From Acetobacter malorum (GTDB taxonomy: Bacteria; Pseudomonadota; Alphaproteobacteria; Acetobacterales; Acetobacteraceae): 64,000 nucleotides of DNA. A program made the position numbers and the translations under genes. Under the pieces are notes generated by a model. It searched no databases. It was given only the letters and a program-made list of their open reading frames with translations, and had not been told where the DNA came from. This document shows, in pieces, positions 37,706 through 46,487 of this stretch (within the stretch, counting starts at the first letter, position 1; each line of letters starts with the position of its first letter). The stretch lies in NCBI RefSeq assembly GCF_002153605.1, contig NZ_JOPG01000009.1, positions 1 through 64,000 of the forward strand. The letters are read 5' to 3'.

Positions 37706-38092
37706 TTATCGGTTTTGCAGCGTTTCCGCTTTGCACTGGCCAGTGCGGAAGAAGGACCATTCCTCACAACTGGTGCCGTCCGGCATGTGGCAGACGCCAT
37801 ATTGTCCGCCAGAGGATCCGGTGCGGATTTCCAGTTTGCCGCCTGCGTTTACACAGTGGACAGAGGCAGGGTTGGCCATGCCAATCAGCTTGCTCCGCTG
37901 CGGGGAGCTTGCGGAGGGCGTCTCTGTGGTGGCTGCTGGCGTGCTGCCTGGGGGAGTAAGGCCGTGGGGAAGTGCTGTGCTGGCCGGAGCAGGCTGGCAT
38001 GCGGCCAGACCCAGCAGGGCAAGACTCAGGGCTGCCATGCCAGAGGATTTTTTATGAAAAGGCATGTGCGGTGTGAACAATGATCCGGTCAT
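37706..38092 (-). CDS. DUF333-type lipoprotein
   Basis: A 128-residue envelope lipoprotein. Lipobox LLGLAAC follows a long n-region. After a Pro/Thr/Ala linker comes the DUF333 domain (GMANPASVHCVNAGGKLEIR, then GQYGVCHMPDGTSCEEW with conserved cysteines), seen in small secreted 'hemolysin-like' proteins of unknown role. Start at 38092 has AGGAG 11 nt upstream; the ATG nine codons later lacks one. Confidence 0.82.
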   Translation of the reverse strand: MTGSLFTPHMPFHKKSSGMAALSLALLGLAACQPAPASTALPHGLTPPGSTPAATTETPSASSPQRSKLIGMANPASVHCVNAGGKLEIRTGSSGGQYGVCHMPDGTSCEEWSFFRTGQCKAETLQNR

Positions 38093-38290
38093 AGGCCTGT
38101 CGTCTCCTGCAAGAGAATGTTGGGTCACGCCATGCACGATGAGCAGGCGAGAGGGATGCAAACACCCCAGTCTTTCTGGTCGCCAAAAGTCACCAGAAGG
38201 ACCCGTTTGTGAGGTTGGGGTATCATTGGGCAAAGGTACACTCGAGGCAATATGATACATTGCCCGTCAAACCCAGAAGGGAAGGATACG

Positions 38291-39175
38291 ATGATGACGG
38301 GATGGACACGATTACGGGCCACCGGGGAACGCCTCTTCAGGCGACTGTTCGGTCTTAAGGCGCGTGATACCCGTCAGCCGCTGGCCGTGTTTACGATGGT
38401 CTATAATGAAGATCGCATGTTGCCGTTGTGGGCGAATTATTATCGCAGGCAGGCCGGAGCCGGAAATCTTTTTGTGCTGGATCACGGAAGCGACAGCCTG
38501 CCGGATTTGCCGGGATGTCAGATTGTTCCCATCCCACGGGAAGAACTGGACGAAGTTGATCGCTGTGCGCAGATTGAAGCGTTCCAGAAGAAACTTCTGG
38601 AATCGTATCACTACGTTCTGTTCACCGATTGTGATGAATTTCTGGTTGCTGACCCTGCGCGCTACCGGTCGCTGGGTGACTATGTTGCCCGCGCTCAGCA
38701 TACCGCCATCCGGTGTGTAGGGGTGGATGTCATCGATTACGCGCTCGACCTGCCGCCTGTGCAATGGGACAAACCGGTGCTGGCTCAGCGCCCTTACGGA
38801 GCGGTGCGGTCCTGGTCCTGTAAGACATTGCTTGCCTCTGTGCCGCTGACGTGGACGGCAGGGTTCCATGAGTGCGAAGAACCCGCCACGCTGGACACAG
38901 CGTTATGGATGTTCCACCTGAAATATGCTGATCAGACTCACCTTCTCCAGCGCCTCGGTGTCACGCGGTCTTTGCAATGGAGTGCCCGCGCCCGCACTTT
39001 GAAGCATGGGGTGTCTCATCGGGTGCCTGACCGGAGTATGATCAATTTTCTAAGAAAATTTCAGGCAACACGTTCAGAAACTTCTCTGGCCGACCTTGAT
39101 CTGGCCAGCCTTGTGGAGGCCGGTGGGGAAAGTGACCTGCACAGAATCCCGGATCGCTTTCTGAAGGCGTTTTAA
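38291..39175 (+). CDS. Glycosyltransferase family 2-like protein
   Basis: A 294-residue protein of the Glyco_tranf_2_4 type. The nucleotide-sugar fold starts at FTMVYNEDRMLPLWANYY, and the metal-binding DxD-like motif is FTDCDEFLV. An FHECEEP segment and a C-terminal amphipathic helix follow. No transmembrane helix. The acceptor is unknown; no polysaccharide cluster surrounds it. ATG at 38291 with AGAAGGGAAGG upstream. Confidence 0.78.
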   Translation: MMTGWTRLRATGERLFRRLFGLKARDTRQPLAVFTMVYNEDRMLPLWANYYRRQAGAGNLFVLDHGSDSLPDLPGCQIVPIPREELDEVDRCAQIEAFQKKLLESYHYVLFTDCDEFLVADPARYRSLGDYVARAQHTAIRCVGVDVIDYALDLPPVQWDKPVLAQRPYGAVRSWSCKTLLASVPLTWTAGFHECEEPATLDTALWMFHLKYADQTHLLQRLGVTRSLQWSARARTLKHGVSHRVPDRSMINFLRKFQATRSETSLADLDLASLVEAGGESDLHRIPDRFLKAF

Positions 39176-39203
39176 ACACCGCCTGTCTGGAAAGGATTAG
39201 GGA

Positions 39204-40127
39204 TTACGGGGCGCCCCGCGTGCGTAGTGTTGCTATCATCCCCTCTGTGAGCCGAGAAATGGTCTGTTTAAGGATGGAAAAATCACCGTTTTTTTCGCGT
39301 GTTTTTTCATCCATGTACAGGCTGCGACGCATTTCGATCTGAAGGGCATGTAGTCCTTCACGCGGGCGGCCATAATGCTGCGTAATATAACCCCCTGCAT
39401 AGGGCGTATTGCGGGACGTTTTAAAACCCAGATCCTGCAAAATCACTTCCGCTGTGTTAGCCAGAGCAGAGGCGCAACTTGCGCCATGGACGTCACCCAG
39501 AACAAAATCCGGATTTCCGGCCTCTGGCGCGTCCGGCATGGAGTGCAGATCCAGCAGCAGGGCCGTGCCATGTTGCGCGTGGGTCTCGCGCAGGGCGGCT
39601 GCCAGAGCGGCATGATACGGCATCCAGTAATCCCGGATTCGGAGCGCCGCCTCCATAAACGGCATGCGCGTCCGATAAATCTGCCGGTTATCCGCGACAA
39701 TGCGCGGGACTGACCCCAGACCGGCAAGCCCCCGATGCGTGGCGCGTACAAAGGCGGGAATCGGTGTGTTGAACATGCGCGGGTCCAGATCCCATGCCGC
39801 CCGATTTACGTCACAGAAGACGCGCGGGAAAGTCGCGTGGACCAGCATCGGCCCCAGCGTGTGCGCCTCAGCGGCCAGTTCTTCCACATAGCTGTCTTCC
39901 CCACTGCGCAGAATGGCAAGAGGCTGGCGACTCTCCTGCACAAAGGCCTCCGGGTAAAAGCGCCCGGAATGGGGGGAGGCCAGCACGACGGGGGTTAAAG
40001 GCTGGCCCGACACCCGCACGGGGGAGGGCGCCTGCACGCGGTCTGCTCCCTCTGGAACGCTGGCTGGCACGCCCGGCAAAACACGGGCCAGACCCCGGTG
40101 AATCAGGCTATGCGTAATATTTTTCAT
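39204..40127 (-). CDS. N-formylglutamate amidohydrolase family protein
   Basis: A 307-residue zinc-dependent hydrolase of the FGase family, related to HutG of histidine breakdown. Visible motifs: ASPHSGRFYPE (zinc histidine), RSGEDSYVEELAAEA, FPRVFCDVNRAAWDLDPRMF, LLLDLHSMPD and GYITQHYGRP. No hut genes are adjacent, so it may act on other N-formyl or amide substrates. GTG at 40151 is an alternative start. Lies directly beside tRNA-Val, on the opposite strand. Confidence 0.88.
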   Translation of the reverse strand: MKNITHSLIHRGLARVLPGVPASVPEGADRVQAPSPVRVSGQPLTPVVLASPHSGRFYPEAFVQESRQPLAILRSGEDSYVEELAAEAHTLGPMLVHATFPRVFCDVNRAAWDLDPRMFNTPIPAFVRATHRGLAGLGSVPRIVADNRQIYRTRMPFMEAALRIRDYWMPYHAALAAALRETHAQHGTALLLDLHSMPDAPEAGNPDFVLGDVHGASCASALANTAEVILQDLGFKTSRNTPYAGGYITQHYGRPREGLHALQIEMRRSLYMDEKTREKNGDFSILKQTISRLTEGMIATLRTRGAP

Positions 40128-40193
40128 CGGACCATCATTGAGGGCTTGCACTTTGAACGCAAGCGCGATAGAACGCGGCCCACGGTCAAAGAT

Positions 40194-40268
40194 GGGCGCA
40201 TAGCTCAGCGGTAGAGCACTACCTTGACATGGTAGGGGTCACAGGTTCAATCCCTGTTGCGCCCACCA
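40194..40268 (+). tRNA. tRNA-Val (GAC)
   Basis: A 75-nt cloverleaf: acceptor GGGCGCA / TGCGCCC, D-arm GCTC/GAGC, anticodon stem CTACC/GGTAG with loop TTGACAT (anticodon GAC at 40226-40228), T-arm ACAGG/CCTGT with TTCAATC, and encoded CCA. Confidence 0.97.
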
Positions 40269-40401
40269 TCTTTGACCGGTGATTTTCCATTACATTTGGC
40301 GAATTTTCTGAAGAAATTTTCAGGAAGAGAAGCACGCGTGTGTGGCTCATCGGCAGAATTGCATCTGGACTGGTTAAAAGCTGGGGACGCATTCCAGCGC
40401 G

Positions 40402-40869
40402 TTAGTCCGTTAGATTTTCCTGCTTCTTTTCACGTTCTGCTGTGACACTCAGTCTCTGATAAATGCCAAGAGCGAGCACAATGCCGGTAGCGACAAGCAG
40501 CAGGGATGCCGGGTAGAGAATGGTGACCGGATTTTCCTTGTTGGTTTCAAAAATTCCCACCAGCCCTTCCACAAAAACCGCAATAATGATGGAAGTGATG
40601 AATTTTGTCAGACTGGTGCGGGCTTCCCCCAGCGTCTGTTTGCCGCGAGAGAGAATAACTTCTTCTTCCATGAAATATTTGGCAACGTCAAAGACGGCCA
40701 TGGAAATCACGACATAGCTAATGGCATGCACCACTGCCTTCTGGCCGTCCTGCCAGGAGTGCAGAAGGGTTTGTACCAGTCCTGACATACCAAAGGCAGC
40801 CAGAAGCACTGCCAGAACCATCAGCATGATACTGCCAATTGCAAATGTGATGCGGGATAAATGGTGCAT
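40402..40869 (-). CDS. Small integral membrane protein, unknown function
   Basis: A 155-residue protein with about four hydrophobic segments: IMLMVLAVLLAAFGMSGLV, AISYVVISMAVFDVAKY, ITSIIIAVFVEGLVGIF and ILYPASLLLVATGIVLAL. The conserved-looking centre is KYFMEEEVILSRGKQTLGEA. No family is recognised with confidence. The ATG at 40869 has AGAGAGGAG upstream. Monocistronic. Confidence 0.7.
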   Translation of the reverse strand: MHHLSRITFAIGSIMLMVLAVLLAAFGMSGLVQTLLHSWQDGQKAVVHAISYVVISMAVFDVAKYFMEEEVILSRGKQTLGEARTSLTKFITSIIIAVFVEGLVGIFETNKENPVTILYPASLLLVATGIVLALGIYQRLSVTAEREKKQENLTD

Positions 40870-41053
40870 CTGAAACTTCTCCTCTCTCAGACTGCGTCCA
40901 GTCCACGCATGTTCGCATAGAGACGTCTGGAGAGGTCTTTCGTTCCCCACATGGGGGAGTAGCGGACAGATAAAGCTGTCGTCACGCAGGGTATGCTGCG
41001 GGAGTTTGGAAATTCTTTAAACCTGACTGCCCAACTCTACCGCACCCGGTGCG

Positions 41054-41257
41054 TTAGCCTCCGGTATGGCTGGCCAGAGCAAGAGTCGGGGAGGCAGAGC
41101 AGTTCTTGCTCTTCTGCGCGTCCCGACGTGCCTGAAGGGGTGTGTAATCCGGTTGTTCCCAGATGTAGAGCAAGGTTTTACGGAGTGTTTCATGCACGGC
41201 TTCACGCCATTTTTCATTGGAGGGCGTTGTGCCGACGGGAGTCAGAGAGCGTTTCAT
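41054..41257 (-). CDS. Small protein of unknown function
   Basis: A 67-residue frame, unrecognised. The N-terminal half is helical and charged (NEKWREAVHETLRKTLLYIW), with a low-complexity tail. AGAAG lies about 10 nt before the ATG. Supported only by frame, ribosome site and composition. Confidence 0.4.
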   Translation of the reverse strand: MKRSLTPVGTTPSNEKWREAVHETLRKTLLYIWEQPDYTPLQARRDAQKSKNCSASPTLALASHTGG

Positions 41258-41410
41258 AGCAAATGTCTTCTGCCGTTTGTGAGCGGAACTGACGGCGTTC
41301 TAGCACCCTTCAACCGGACAAGATGTGACGTTTCCATGAAATGTAGGGAAAACGTTTTGTGACTATTTGGAGAATGGCCGTCATACTGGAGCCATTATTG
41401 TTAATTATTT

Positions 41411-41422
41411 TGTGATATCACA
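41411..41422. promoter_or_regulatory. Perfect palindrome TGTGATATCACA
   Basis: A 12-bp perfect palindrome lying 17 bp before a small Shine-Dalgarno-led ORF. A dimeric regulator could bind here. Half-sites resemble CRP arms but with the wrong spacing. Confidence 0.45.
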
Positions 41423-41438
41423 GTATTGGGAGGCTATC

Positions 41439-41552
41439 ATGACAGCATTTTGGGCGTACTGGCTGGCTTTGAAAGCTATTGTCCGCAAAATGCGCGCGTC
41501 AGCCCGGGCACGGGTGGCGCAGCGGCGTGGGGCTCGTCGCGCCTGTTCATAG
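41439..41552 (+). CDS. Putative 37-residue basic peptide
   Basis: A 37-residue ORF with a near-ideal ribosome site (GGGAGG, 6 nt before ATG) and a terminator 30 bp downstream. The N-terminal third is hydrophobic and aromatic (MTAFWAYWLALKAIV) and the rest is arginine-rich (RARVAQRRGARR). Such a sequence could sit at the membrane surface. No family known to me. Confidence 0.45.
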   Translation: MTAFWAYWLALKAIVRKMRASARARVAQRRGARRACS

Positions 41553-41581
41553 GGAGCCGCTCGTTTATTGTGCTGCATACA

Positions 41582-41619
41582 AAAAAAGCCCTGCCTCCAA
41601 AAGAGGACAGGGCTTTTTT
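41582..41619. terminator. Bidirectional terminator
   Basis: AAAAAAGCCCTG (41582-41593) pairs with CAGGGCTTTTTT (41608-41619), with an inner CCTC/GAGG stem. It serves the small ORF and the opposing repeat-protein gene. Confidence 0.9.
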
Positions 41620-41656
41620 GTAAAGCGCAGGGGCCAAAACCCCTGACACCAAGCGC

Positions 41657-42238
41657 TTATTTGCTGTCGCCAGAGAAGGTGTTGCTGATATCTTTGCCAG
41701 CCTTGTCACCCCAGTTGCCAATGGCTTTACCGGTCCGCTTGCCCCAGTTTTTGGTGGATTTAGCGGCGTCAGAAGTGCCTTCTTTTGTCTTGTCCCAGAC
41801 CTTTTCGGTTCCGTTCTTGGTTTTATCCCAGGCGTTGTTGGTGCCCTCTTTGGTCTTATCCCACGCCTTTTCGGACCCGTTTTTGGTTTTATCCCAAGCG
41901 TTGTTGGTGCCCTCTTTGGTCTTGTCCCAAGCTTTTTCGGACCCGTTCTTGGTTTTATCCCAGGCGTTATTGGTGCCTTCTTTTGTCTTGTCCCAGGTTT
42001 TTTCGGTTCCGTTCTTGGTTTTATCCCAGGCGTTATTGGTGCCCTCTTTGGTCTTGTTCCAGGCTTTTTCGGATCCGTTCTTGGTTTTATCCCACGCCGT
42101 ATCTGTGGCCTGACGCGTGTTGTTCCACGCGCGATTCACCGGGTCCTGATCTTCAGCATGAGCTGCGGGCAGGCTGAGCGTGAAGGCAGCAGCCCCCAGC
42201 ATTGTGGTCAGGGCGATCCGGAATGTCGCAAACGTCAT
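41657..42238 (-). CDS. Secreted LEA-like 11-mer repeat protein
   Basis: A 193-residue exported protein. A signal peptide covers residues 1-28 (ALTTMLGAAAFTLSLPAAHA). Residues 48-157 are ten tandem 11-residue units alternating AWDKTKNGSEK and AWDKTKEGTNN, i.e. five 22-residue blocks. Hydrophilic charged 11-mers of this kind are seen in group 3 LEA proteins, which protect membranes and proteins during drying; the resemblance is of pattern, not proven homology. A Trp/Gly/Lys tail follows (STKNWGKRTGKAIGNWGDK). GGAGG lies 9 nt before the ATG at 42238. Confidence 0.75.
   Translation of the reverse strand: MTFATFRIALTTMLGAAAFTLSLPAAHAEDQDPVNRAWNNTRQATDTAWDKTKNGSEKAWNKTKEGTNNAWDKTKNGTEKTWDKTKEGTNNAWDKTKNGSEKAWDKTKEGTNNAWDKTKNGSEKAWDKTKEGTNNAWDKTKNGTEKVWDKTKEGTSDAAKSTKNWGKRTGKAIGNWGDKAGKDISNTFSGDSK
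41768..42097 (-). repeat. Five tandem 66-bp in-frame repeats
   Basis: Five near-identical 66-bp units encode the ten 11-residue repeats. Most differences are single-base and often silent, consistent with recent expansion by slippage or unequal crossing-over. Copy number is likely to vary among strains. Confidence 0.9.
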
Positions 42239-42382
42239 TAAAATGGCCTCCATACGTCTTTTGCTACGTTACAAATGTCTTGCCGTGGCTTTATGGCAAA
42301 TGTGAGATCGGCCCGTGCCGGGGGCATGGCGCGACCTCATTGTCTGTTCCGGGGCCATAACGCATTGAAGCGTTAGAAGGTT

Positions 42383-42850
42383 TCAAGTGCGTGGCAGGCA
42401 ATCCAGAGCTGCTTGCAGAATATAGGCGGCGGCCAGTTGATCCACGACTTCATTGCGTTTGCTGCGGGAAAGGTCGGCTTCCTGAATCAGCATGCGATTA
42501 ACGGCGGAGGAGGAAAGCCGTTCATCCCACAGGCAGACGGGCAGGCCGGTCTGGTCGGAGAGGGCAGAGGCCCAGTCCTTGCTGGCCTGTGCCGCTGGGC
42601 CAAAGGAGCCGTCCAGTGAGAGGGGGATGCCCACCACCATTCCGCCAATGCCGTGCTTTGCCGCCAGCGCACGGATATGCTCCGCCATGGCCCCCAGCTT
42701 GCCGCGTTTGACGGTCTCCAGCGGGGTCGCCACCATGCGTGAGACATCGGACAGCGCCAGCCCCACCTGTTTGCGGCCGGGGTCAATGCCCAGCAGGCGC
42801 GCTTCACGGGCCAGAGTGGCGGCGAGGTCGGTAAGGTTGAACAGAGCCAT
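42383..42850 (-). CDS. ruvX: RuvX/YqgF family RNase H-fold protein
   Basis: A 155-residue member of the YqgF/RuvX family, proposed as a Holliday junction resolvase and also implicated in 16S rRNA maturation. Conserved motifs: LGIDPGRKQVGLALSD (first catalytic Asp), GMVVGIPLSLDGS, LWDERLSS and the closing EVVDQLAAAYILQ. The ATG at 42850 is chosen; 18 upstream codons reach into the divergent gatC promoter. Divergent from gatCAB. Confidence 0.93.
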   Translation of the reverse strand: MALFNLTDLAATLAREARLLGIDPGRKQVGLALSDVSRMVATPLETVKRGKLGAMAEHIRALAAKHGIGGMVVGIPLSLDGSFGPAAQASKDWASALSDQTGLPVCLWDERLSSSAVNRMLIQEADLSRSKRNEVVDQLAAAYILQAALDCLPRT

Positions 42851-42925
42851 GTCTGCACGGTATGTTGCCTTGCGCCCGATTATGCTAGGGCTTTTTTCCT
42901 CCATAGCTGAAGAGAGTCTGCTTTC

Positions 42926-43213
42926 ATGTCGCTCGACCTCGCGACCACCCGACGTATTGCAAAACTGGCCCGCATCGGCCTTGAAGATGCGGAGCTTGAA
43001 ACCGTCCGCCAGAAGCTGGATGGCATCCTGGGCTGGGTTGATCAGCTCTCTGAGGTGGATGTTGAGGGCGTGCCCCCCATGGTGGGCACCGAGACAGAGG
43101 CCCTGCGCCAGCGTGACGATGTGGTGACGGACGGCAACTGCCGGGACGCCATCCTCTCCTGCGCGCCGGAAAAATCCGGCCCCTTCTATACAGTACCCAA
43201 GGTTGTTGAATAA
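42926..43213 (+). CDS. gatC: Glu/Asp-tRNA amidotransferase subunit C
   Basis: A 95-residue small subunit that stabilises GatA in the amidotransferase converting Glu-tRNA-Gln and Asp-tRNA-Asn. Typical sequence: [36 protein letters not shown], and the C-terminal [17 protein letters not shown]. Its stop codon overlaps the gatA start by one base. Confidence 0.96.
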   Translation: MSLDLATTRRIAKLARIGLEDAELETVRQKLDGILGWVDQLSEVDVEGVPPMVGTETEALRQRDDVVTDGNCRDAILSCAPEKSGPFYTVPKVVE

Positions 43214-44697
43214 TGCTGACCGGACTGACGCTCACCGAAGCGCGTGCTGGGCTTGAAGCCCGTAAATTTTCTGCCCGTGAGCTTGCTCAGGCGCATCTGG
43301 ACGCCATTGGCCGCCTGAATACGCAGCTGAACGCCTATATTACGGTTCTGCCCGAGCAGGATGTGCTGGCCGCTGCTGATGCCGCCGATGCCCGCTATAC
43401 CAAGGGTGAAGCCCGCCTGATGGACGGTCTGCCGGTTGGCGTGAAGGATCTGTTCTGCACAAAGGGTGTAAAAACCACCGCGGCGAGCAAAATGCTGGCC
43501 AATTTTGTGCCGCCTTATGAAAGCAGCGTAACGGCTCGCCTGCTGGACGCCGGTTCGGTCTTTCTGGGCAAAACCAACCTCGATGAATTTGCCATGGGGT
43601 CCGCCAACATCACCTCCGCGTTCGGCTCTGTGCTGAACCCGTGGAGACGTCAGGGTGATGATGCGGCTCTAGTGCCCGGTGGTTCTTCCGGTGGCTCTGC
43701 GGCTGCTGTGGCGGCTGGTCTGGCACTGGCCGCAACCGGCACGGATACGGGTGGGTCCATTCGTCAGCCTGCCGCATTCTGCGGGATCGTCGGGCTGAAG
43801 CCGACCTACGGCCGATGCAGCCGCTGGGGCACAATTGCCTTCGCAAGCTCTCTGGATCAGGCAGGCCCCATGACGCGCAGCGTGGCAGATGCCGGGCTGA
43901 TGCTGGAAGCCATGGCTGGCTTTGATGAAAAAGACAGCACCAGCTCCAACCGCCCGGTGCCGGCATTTTCCAAGGCTGTTGGCAAGAGCGTGAAGGGACT
44001 ACGGGTTGGTATTCCGGCAGAATATCGCGCGCCTGGCATGCCGGAAGAAATTGCCAAAATGTGGGAGCAGGGCATTGCCTGGCTGCGTGAGGCCGGGTGT
44101 GAAGTGGTCGATGTCTCTTTGCCGCACACCAAATATGGTCTGGCGACTTACTATATTATTGCTCCGGCAGAATGCTCCTCCAACCTCGCGCGGTACGACG
44201 GCATTCGCTTTGGTGAGCGTAAGGATGCGGCCACGCTGGATGGTGTTTATGAACGCACTCGTGCGGAAGGCTTCGGCCCGGAAGTACGTAACCGTATCCT
44301 GATGGGCACCTATGTGCTGTCCGCCGGGTATTACGATGCCTATTACCTGAAAGCCCAGAAAGTCCGCACGCTCATCAAGCGTGACTTTGTGCAGGCGTTT
44401 GAACAGGTCGATGTGCTGCTGACCCCCACCGCACCGAGTGCCGCCTTTGCGCAGGGTGAGAATATGGATGACCCCGTGCAGATGTATCTGAACGACATCT
44501 TCACCGTGCCTGCCAGCATGGCCGGGGTTCCGGCTTTGTCCGTGCCGGTGGGGCTGGATTCCAAAGGTCTGCCGCTTGGATTGCAGATTATTGGCCGACA
44601 TTTTGATGAAGAAACCGTGCTGTCCGTTGGCGGCGCGCTGGAAGCGGCTGCGGGCTTTGCCCACAAGCCCACCCTGCATGCGGAGGCAGGCGTATGA
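43213..44697 (+). CDS. gatA: Glu/Asp-tRNA amidotransferase subunit A
   Basis: Amidase subunit producing ammonia from glutamine. Its 494 residues carry the full Ser-cisSer-Lys triad: Lys78 (LPVGVKDLF), Ser158 ([11 protein letters not shown]) and Ser182 ([10 protein letters not shown]). Middle gene of gatCAB; overlaps gatB by four bases. Confidence 0.98.
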   Translation: MLTGLTLTEARAGLEARKFSARELAQAHLDAIGRLNTQLNAYITVLPEQDVLAAADAADARYTKGEARLMDGLPVGVKDLFCTKGVKTTAASKMLANFVPPYESSVTARLLDAGSVFLGKTNLDEFAMGSANITSAFGSVLNPWRRQGDDAALVPGGSSGGSAAAVAAGLALAATGTDTGGSIRQPAAFCGIVGLKPTYGRCSRWGTIAFASSLDQAGPMTRSVADAGLMLEAMAGFDEKDSTSSNRPVPAFSKAVGKSVKGLRVGIPAEYRAPGMPEEIAKMWEQGIAWLREAGCEVVDVSLPHTKYGLATYYIIAPAECSSNLARYDGIRFGERKDAATLDGVYERTRAEGFGPEVRNRILMGTYVLSAGYYDAYYLKAQKVRTLIKRDFVQAFEQVDVLLTPTAPSAAFAQGENMDDPVQMYLNDIFTVPASMAGVPALSVPVGLDSKGLPLGLQIIGRHFDEETVLSVGGALEAAAGFAHKPTLHAEAGV

Positions 44698-46148
44698 GCT
44701 ACGTGATTGAAGGCAAAACCGGCAGTTGGGAAATTGTGGTGGGGCTGGAAGTCCACGCCCAGATTGTCAGCAAATCCAAACTGTTCTCCGGGGCGTCTAC
44801 CACATTCGGGGCTGAGCCAAACTCTCAGGTCAGTCTGGTTGATGCCGCATTCCCCGGCATGTTGCCGGTGATCAACAAAGAATGTGTGGCGCAGGCCGTG
44901 CGGACCGGGCTGGGGCTAAACGCCCGCATCTATCTGGAAAGCCGGTTTGACCGGAAAAACTACTTCTATGCGGATCTTCCGCAGGGCTACCAGATCAGCC
45001 AGTTTGCCCACCCGATTGTGGGTGAAGGCACGATTGACATTGAGTTGTCCAACGGTGAAATCCGGAAAATCGGCATTACGCGGCTGCATATGGAGCAGGA
45101 TGCGGGCAAGCTGATTCACGATCAGGATCCCACCAAGTCCATGGTGGACCTCAACCGGTCTGGCGTGGCGCTGATGGAAATTGTGAGCGAGCCGGACATC
45201 CGGGAACCGGAAGAAGCCGGGGCCTATCTGCGCAAGCTGCGCCAGATCCTGCGCTATCTGGGCACCTGTGACGGCAACATGGAAGAAGGCTCCATGCGTG
45301 CGGACGTGAACGTGTCCGTTCGTAAAGCTGGGGAGCCGTTCCGTACGCGCTGCGAGATCAAGAACGTTAACTCCATCCGGTTCGTCATGCAGGCGATTGA
45401 GGTGGAAGCCGCCCGTCAGGTTGAAATCTGGGAAAGCGGTGGCGAGGTTGATCAGGAAACGCGCCTGTTTGACCCTGCCCGTGGTGAAACCCGTACCATG
45501 CGCTCCAAAGAGGACGCGCATGATTACCGCTACTTCCCGGACCCGGACCTGCTGCCGCTCGTTATTGAGCAGGCATGGGTGGACGAACTGAAGGCCGCTC
45601 TGCCGGAACTGCCGGACGCCAAGCGTGCCCGCTTCCAGTCTGAATATGGCATTCCGTTCTATGATGCCGGCGTTCTGGTGGCCGAGCAGTCTGTGGCGGA
45701 TTTCTATGAAACCGTGGCCAAAGGGCGTGACGGCAAGCTGGCTGTTTCCTGGGTAACGGGGGACCTGTTCGCGGCCCTGAACCGCACCGGCAAGACCATT
45801 GAAACCAGCCCTGTCAGCGCAGACGCACTGGGCAAGATGCTGGACCTGATTGCAGATGGCACCATCAACGGCAAGATTGCCAAAGAGGTGTTTGAAGACA
45901 TGGTGGAAACGGGTGAAGGCCCGGAAGCCATTGTGGAGAAAAAAGGTCTGCGTCAGGTGACCGATACCGGTGTGATTGATGCCGCCATCGAGTCCGTCAT
46001 GACCAAACATGCAGACAAAGTGGCCGAATATCGCTCCGGTAAGGACAAGCTGTTCGGATTCTTTGTCGGGCAGGTGATGAAGGAAACCAAGGGGAAAGCA
46101 AACCCCGCGCTGGTGAACGGAGCACTTAAGTCCAAACTGGACGCTTAA
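44694..46148 (+). CDS. gatB: Glu/Asp-tRNA amidotransferase subunit B
   Basis: Kinase/transamidase subunit that phosphorylates the misacylated tRNA and receives the ammonia. The 484-residue protein shows [50 protein letters not shown], and the C-terminal GatB/Yqey domain ([18 protein letters not shown]). Last gene of gatCAB. Confidence 0.98.
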   Translation: MSYVIEGKTGSWEIVVGLEVHAQIVSKSKLFSGASTTFGAEPNSQVSLVDAAFPGMLPVINKECVAQAVRTGLGLNARIYLESRFDRKNYFYADLPQGYQISQFAHPIVGEGTIDIELSNGEIRKIGITRLHMEQDAGKLIHDQDPTKSMVDLNRSGVALMEIVSEPDIREPEEAGAYLRKLRQILRYLGTCDGNMEEGSMRADVNVSVRKAGEPFRTRCEIKNVNSIRFVMQAIEVEAARQVEIWESGGEVDQETRLFDPARGETRTMRSKEDAHDYRYFPDPDLLPLVIEQAWVDELKAALPELPDAKRARFQSEYGIPFYDAGVLVAEQSVADFYETVAKGRDGKLAVSWVTGDLFAALNRTGKTIETSPVSADALGKMLDLIADGTINGKIAKEVFEDMVETGEGPEAIVEKKGLRQVTDTGVIDAAIESVMTKHADKVAEYRSGKDKLFGFFVGQVMKETKGKANPALVNGALKSKLDA

Positions 46149-46193
46149 GGCTCCCCGGTCTGGCGCATAAAATTTTGCAGAGCGTTAAAATAA

Positions 46194-46259
46194 CCTGCAA
46201 ATAAGTCTTTTAGGGGGTTTGACGGAACGCTCAGAACCCCCTAAAAGCATCCCTGCAAA
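46194..46259. repeat. 13-bp inverted repeat flanked by 8-bp direct repeats
   Basis: CTTTTAGGGGGTT (46207-46219) and AACCCCCTAAAAG (46235-46247) are perfect reverse complements, and CCTGCAAA occurs on both sides (46194-46201, 46252-46259). No T-tract follows on the plus strand, so a simple terminator of gatB is not fully convincing. A small palindromic element is the alternative. Confidence 0.65.
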
Positions 46260-46287
46260 CGTCGTGTAAACTTCATACTCTTCTTGC

Positions 46288-46379
46288 GGAGGGGTGGCCG
46301 AGAGGCTGAAGGCGACGGTTTGCTAAATCGTTATACGGGTTAAACTGTATCGTGGGTTCGAATCCCATCCCCTCCGCCA
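46288..46379 (+). tRNA. tRNA-Ser (GCT), prophage attachment site
   Basis: A 92-nt class II tRNA: acceptor GGAGGGG / CCCCTCC, anticodon stem with loop TTGCTAA (anticodon GCT), long variable arm, T-arm with GTTCGAATC, and encoded CCA. A phage integrase follows 108 bp later, so its 3' end is the likely attL core. Confidence 0.96.
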
Positions 46380-46429
46380 CATAAATCCCTGATTTCTCTG
46401 GTTTATTTTCAAAATAATCTAACGGTTAT

Positions 46430-46481
46430 TGTGGGGTATCTCCCCACATGGAAAAGTCTTTCTGTGGGGGATTTTGTGGGG
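46430..46481. repeat. TGTGGGG repeats between attL and integrase
   Basis: TGTGGGG occurs directly at 46430, 46463 and 46475 and inverted at 46442-46448; the first and inverted copies form a hairpin. Position beside attL fits integrase arm-type binding sites. The hairpin could instead end int transcription. Confidence 0.5.
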
Positions 46482-46487
46482 AGGCGC

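Noticed and set aside
41411-41422. TGTGATATCACA as a CRP site
   Set aside because: CRP sites need 6 bp between TGTGA and TCACA; here only 2 bp, so another regulator is more likely.
41768-42097. Tandem repeats considered as a CRISPR array
   Set aside because: The 66-bp units are contiguous without unique spacers and code in frame for an 11-mer protein repeat; no cas genes are near.
44916-46010. 364-codon frame opposite to gatB
   Set aside because: Antisense to a certain housekeeping gene; no domain signature.
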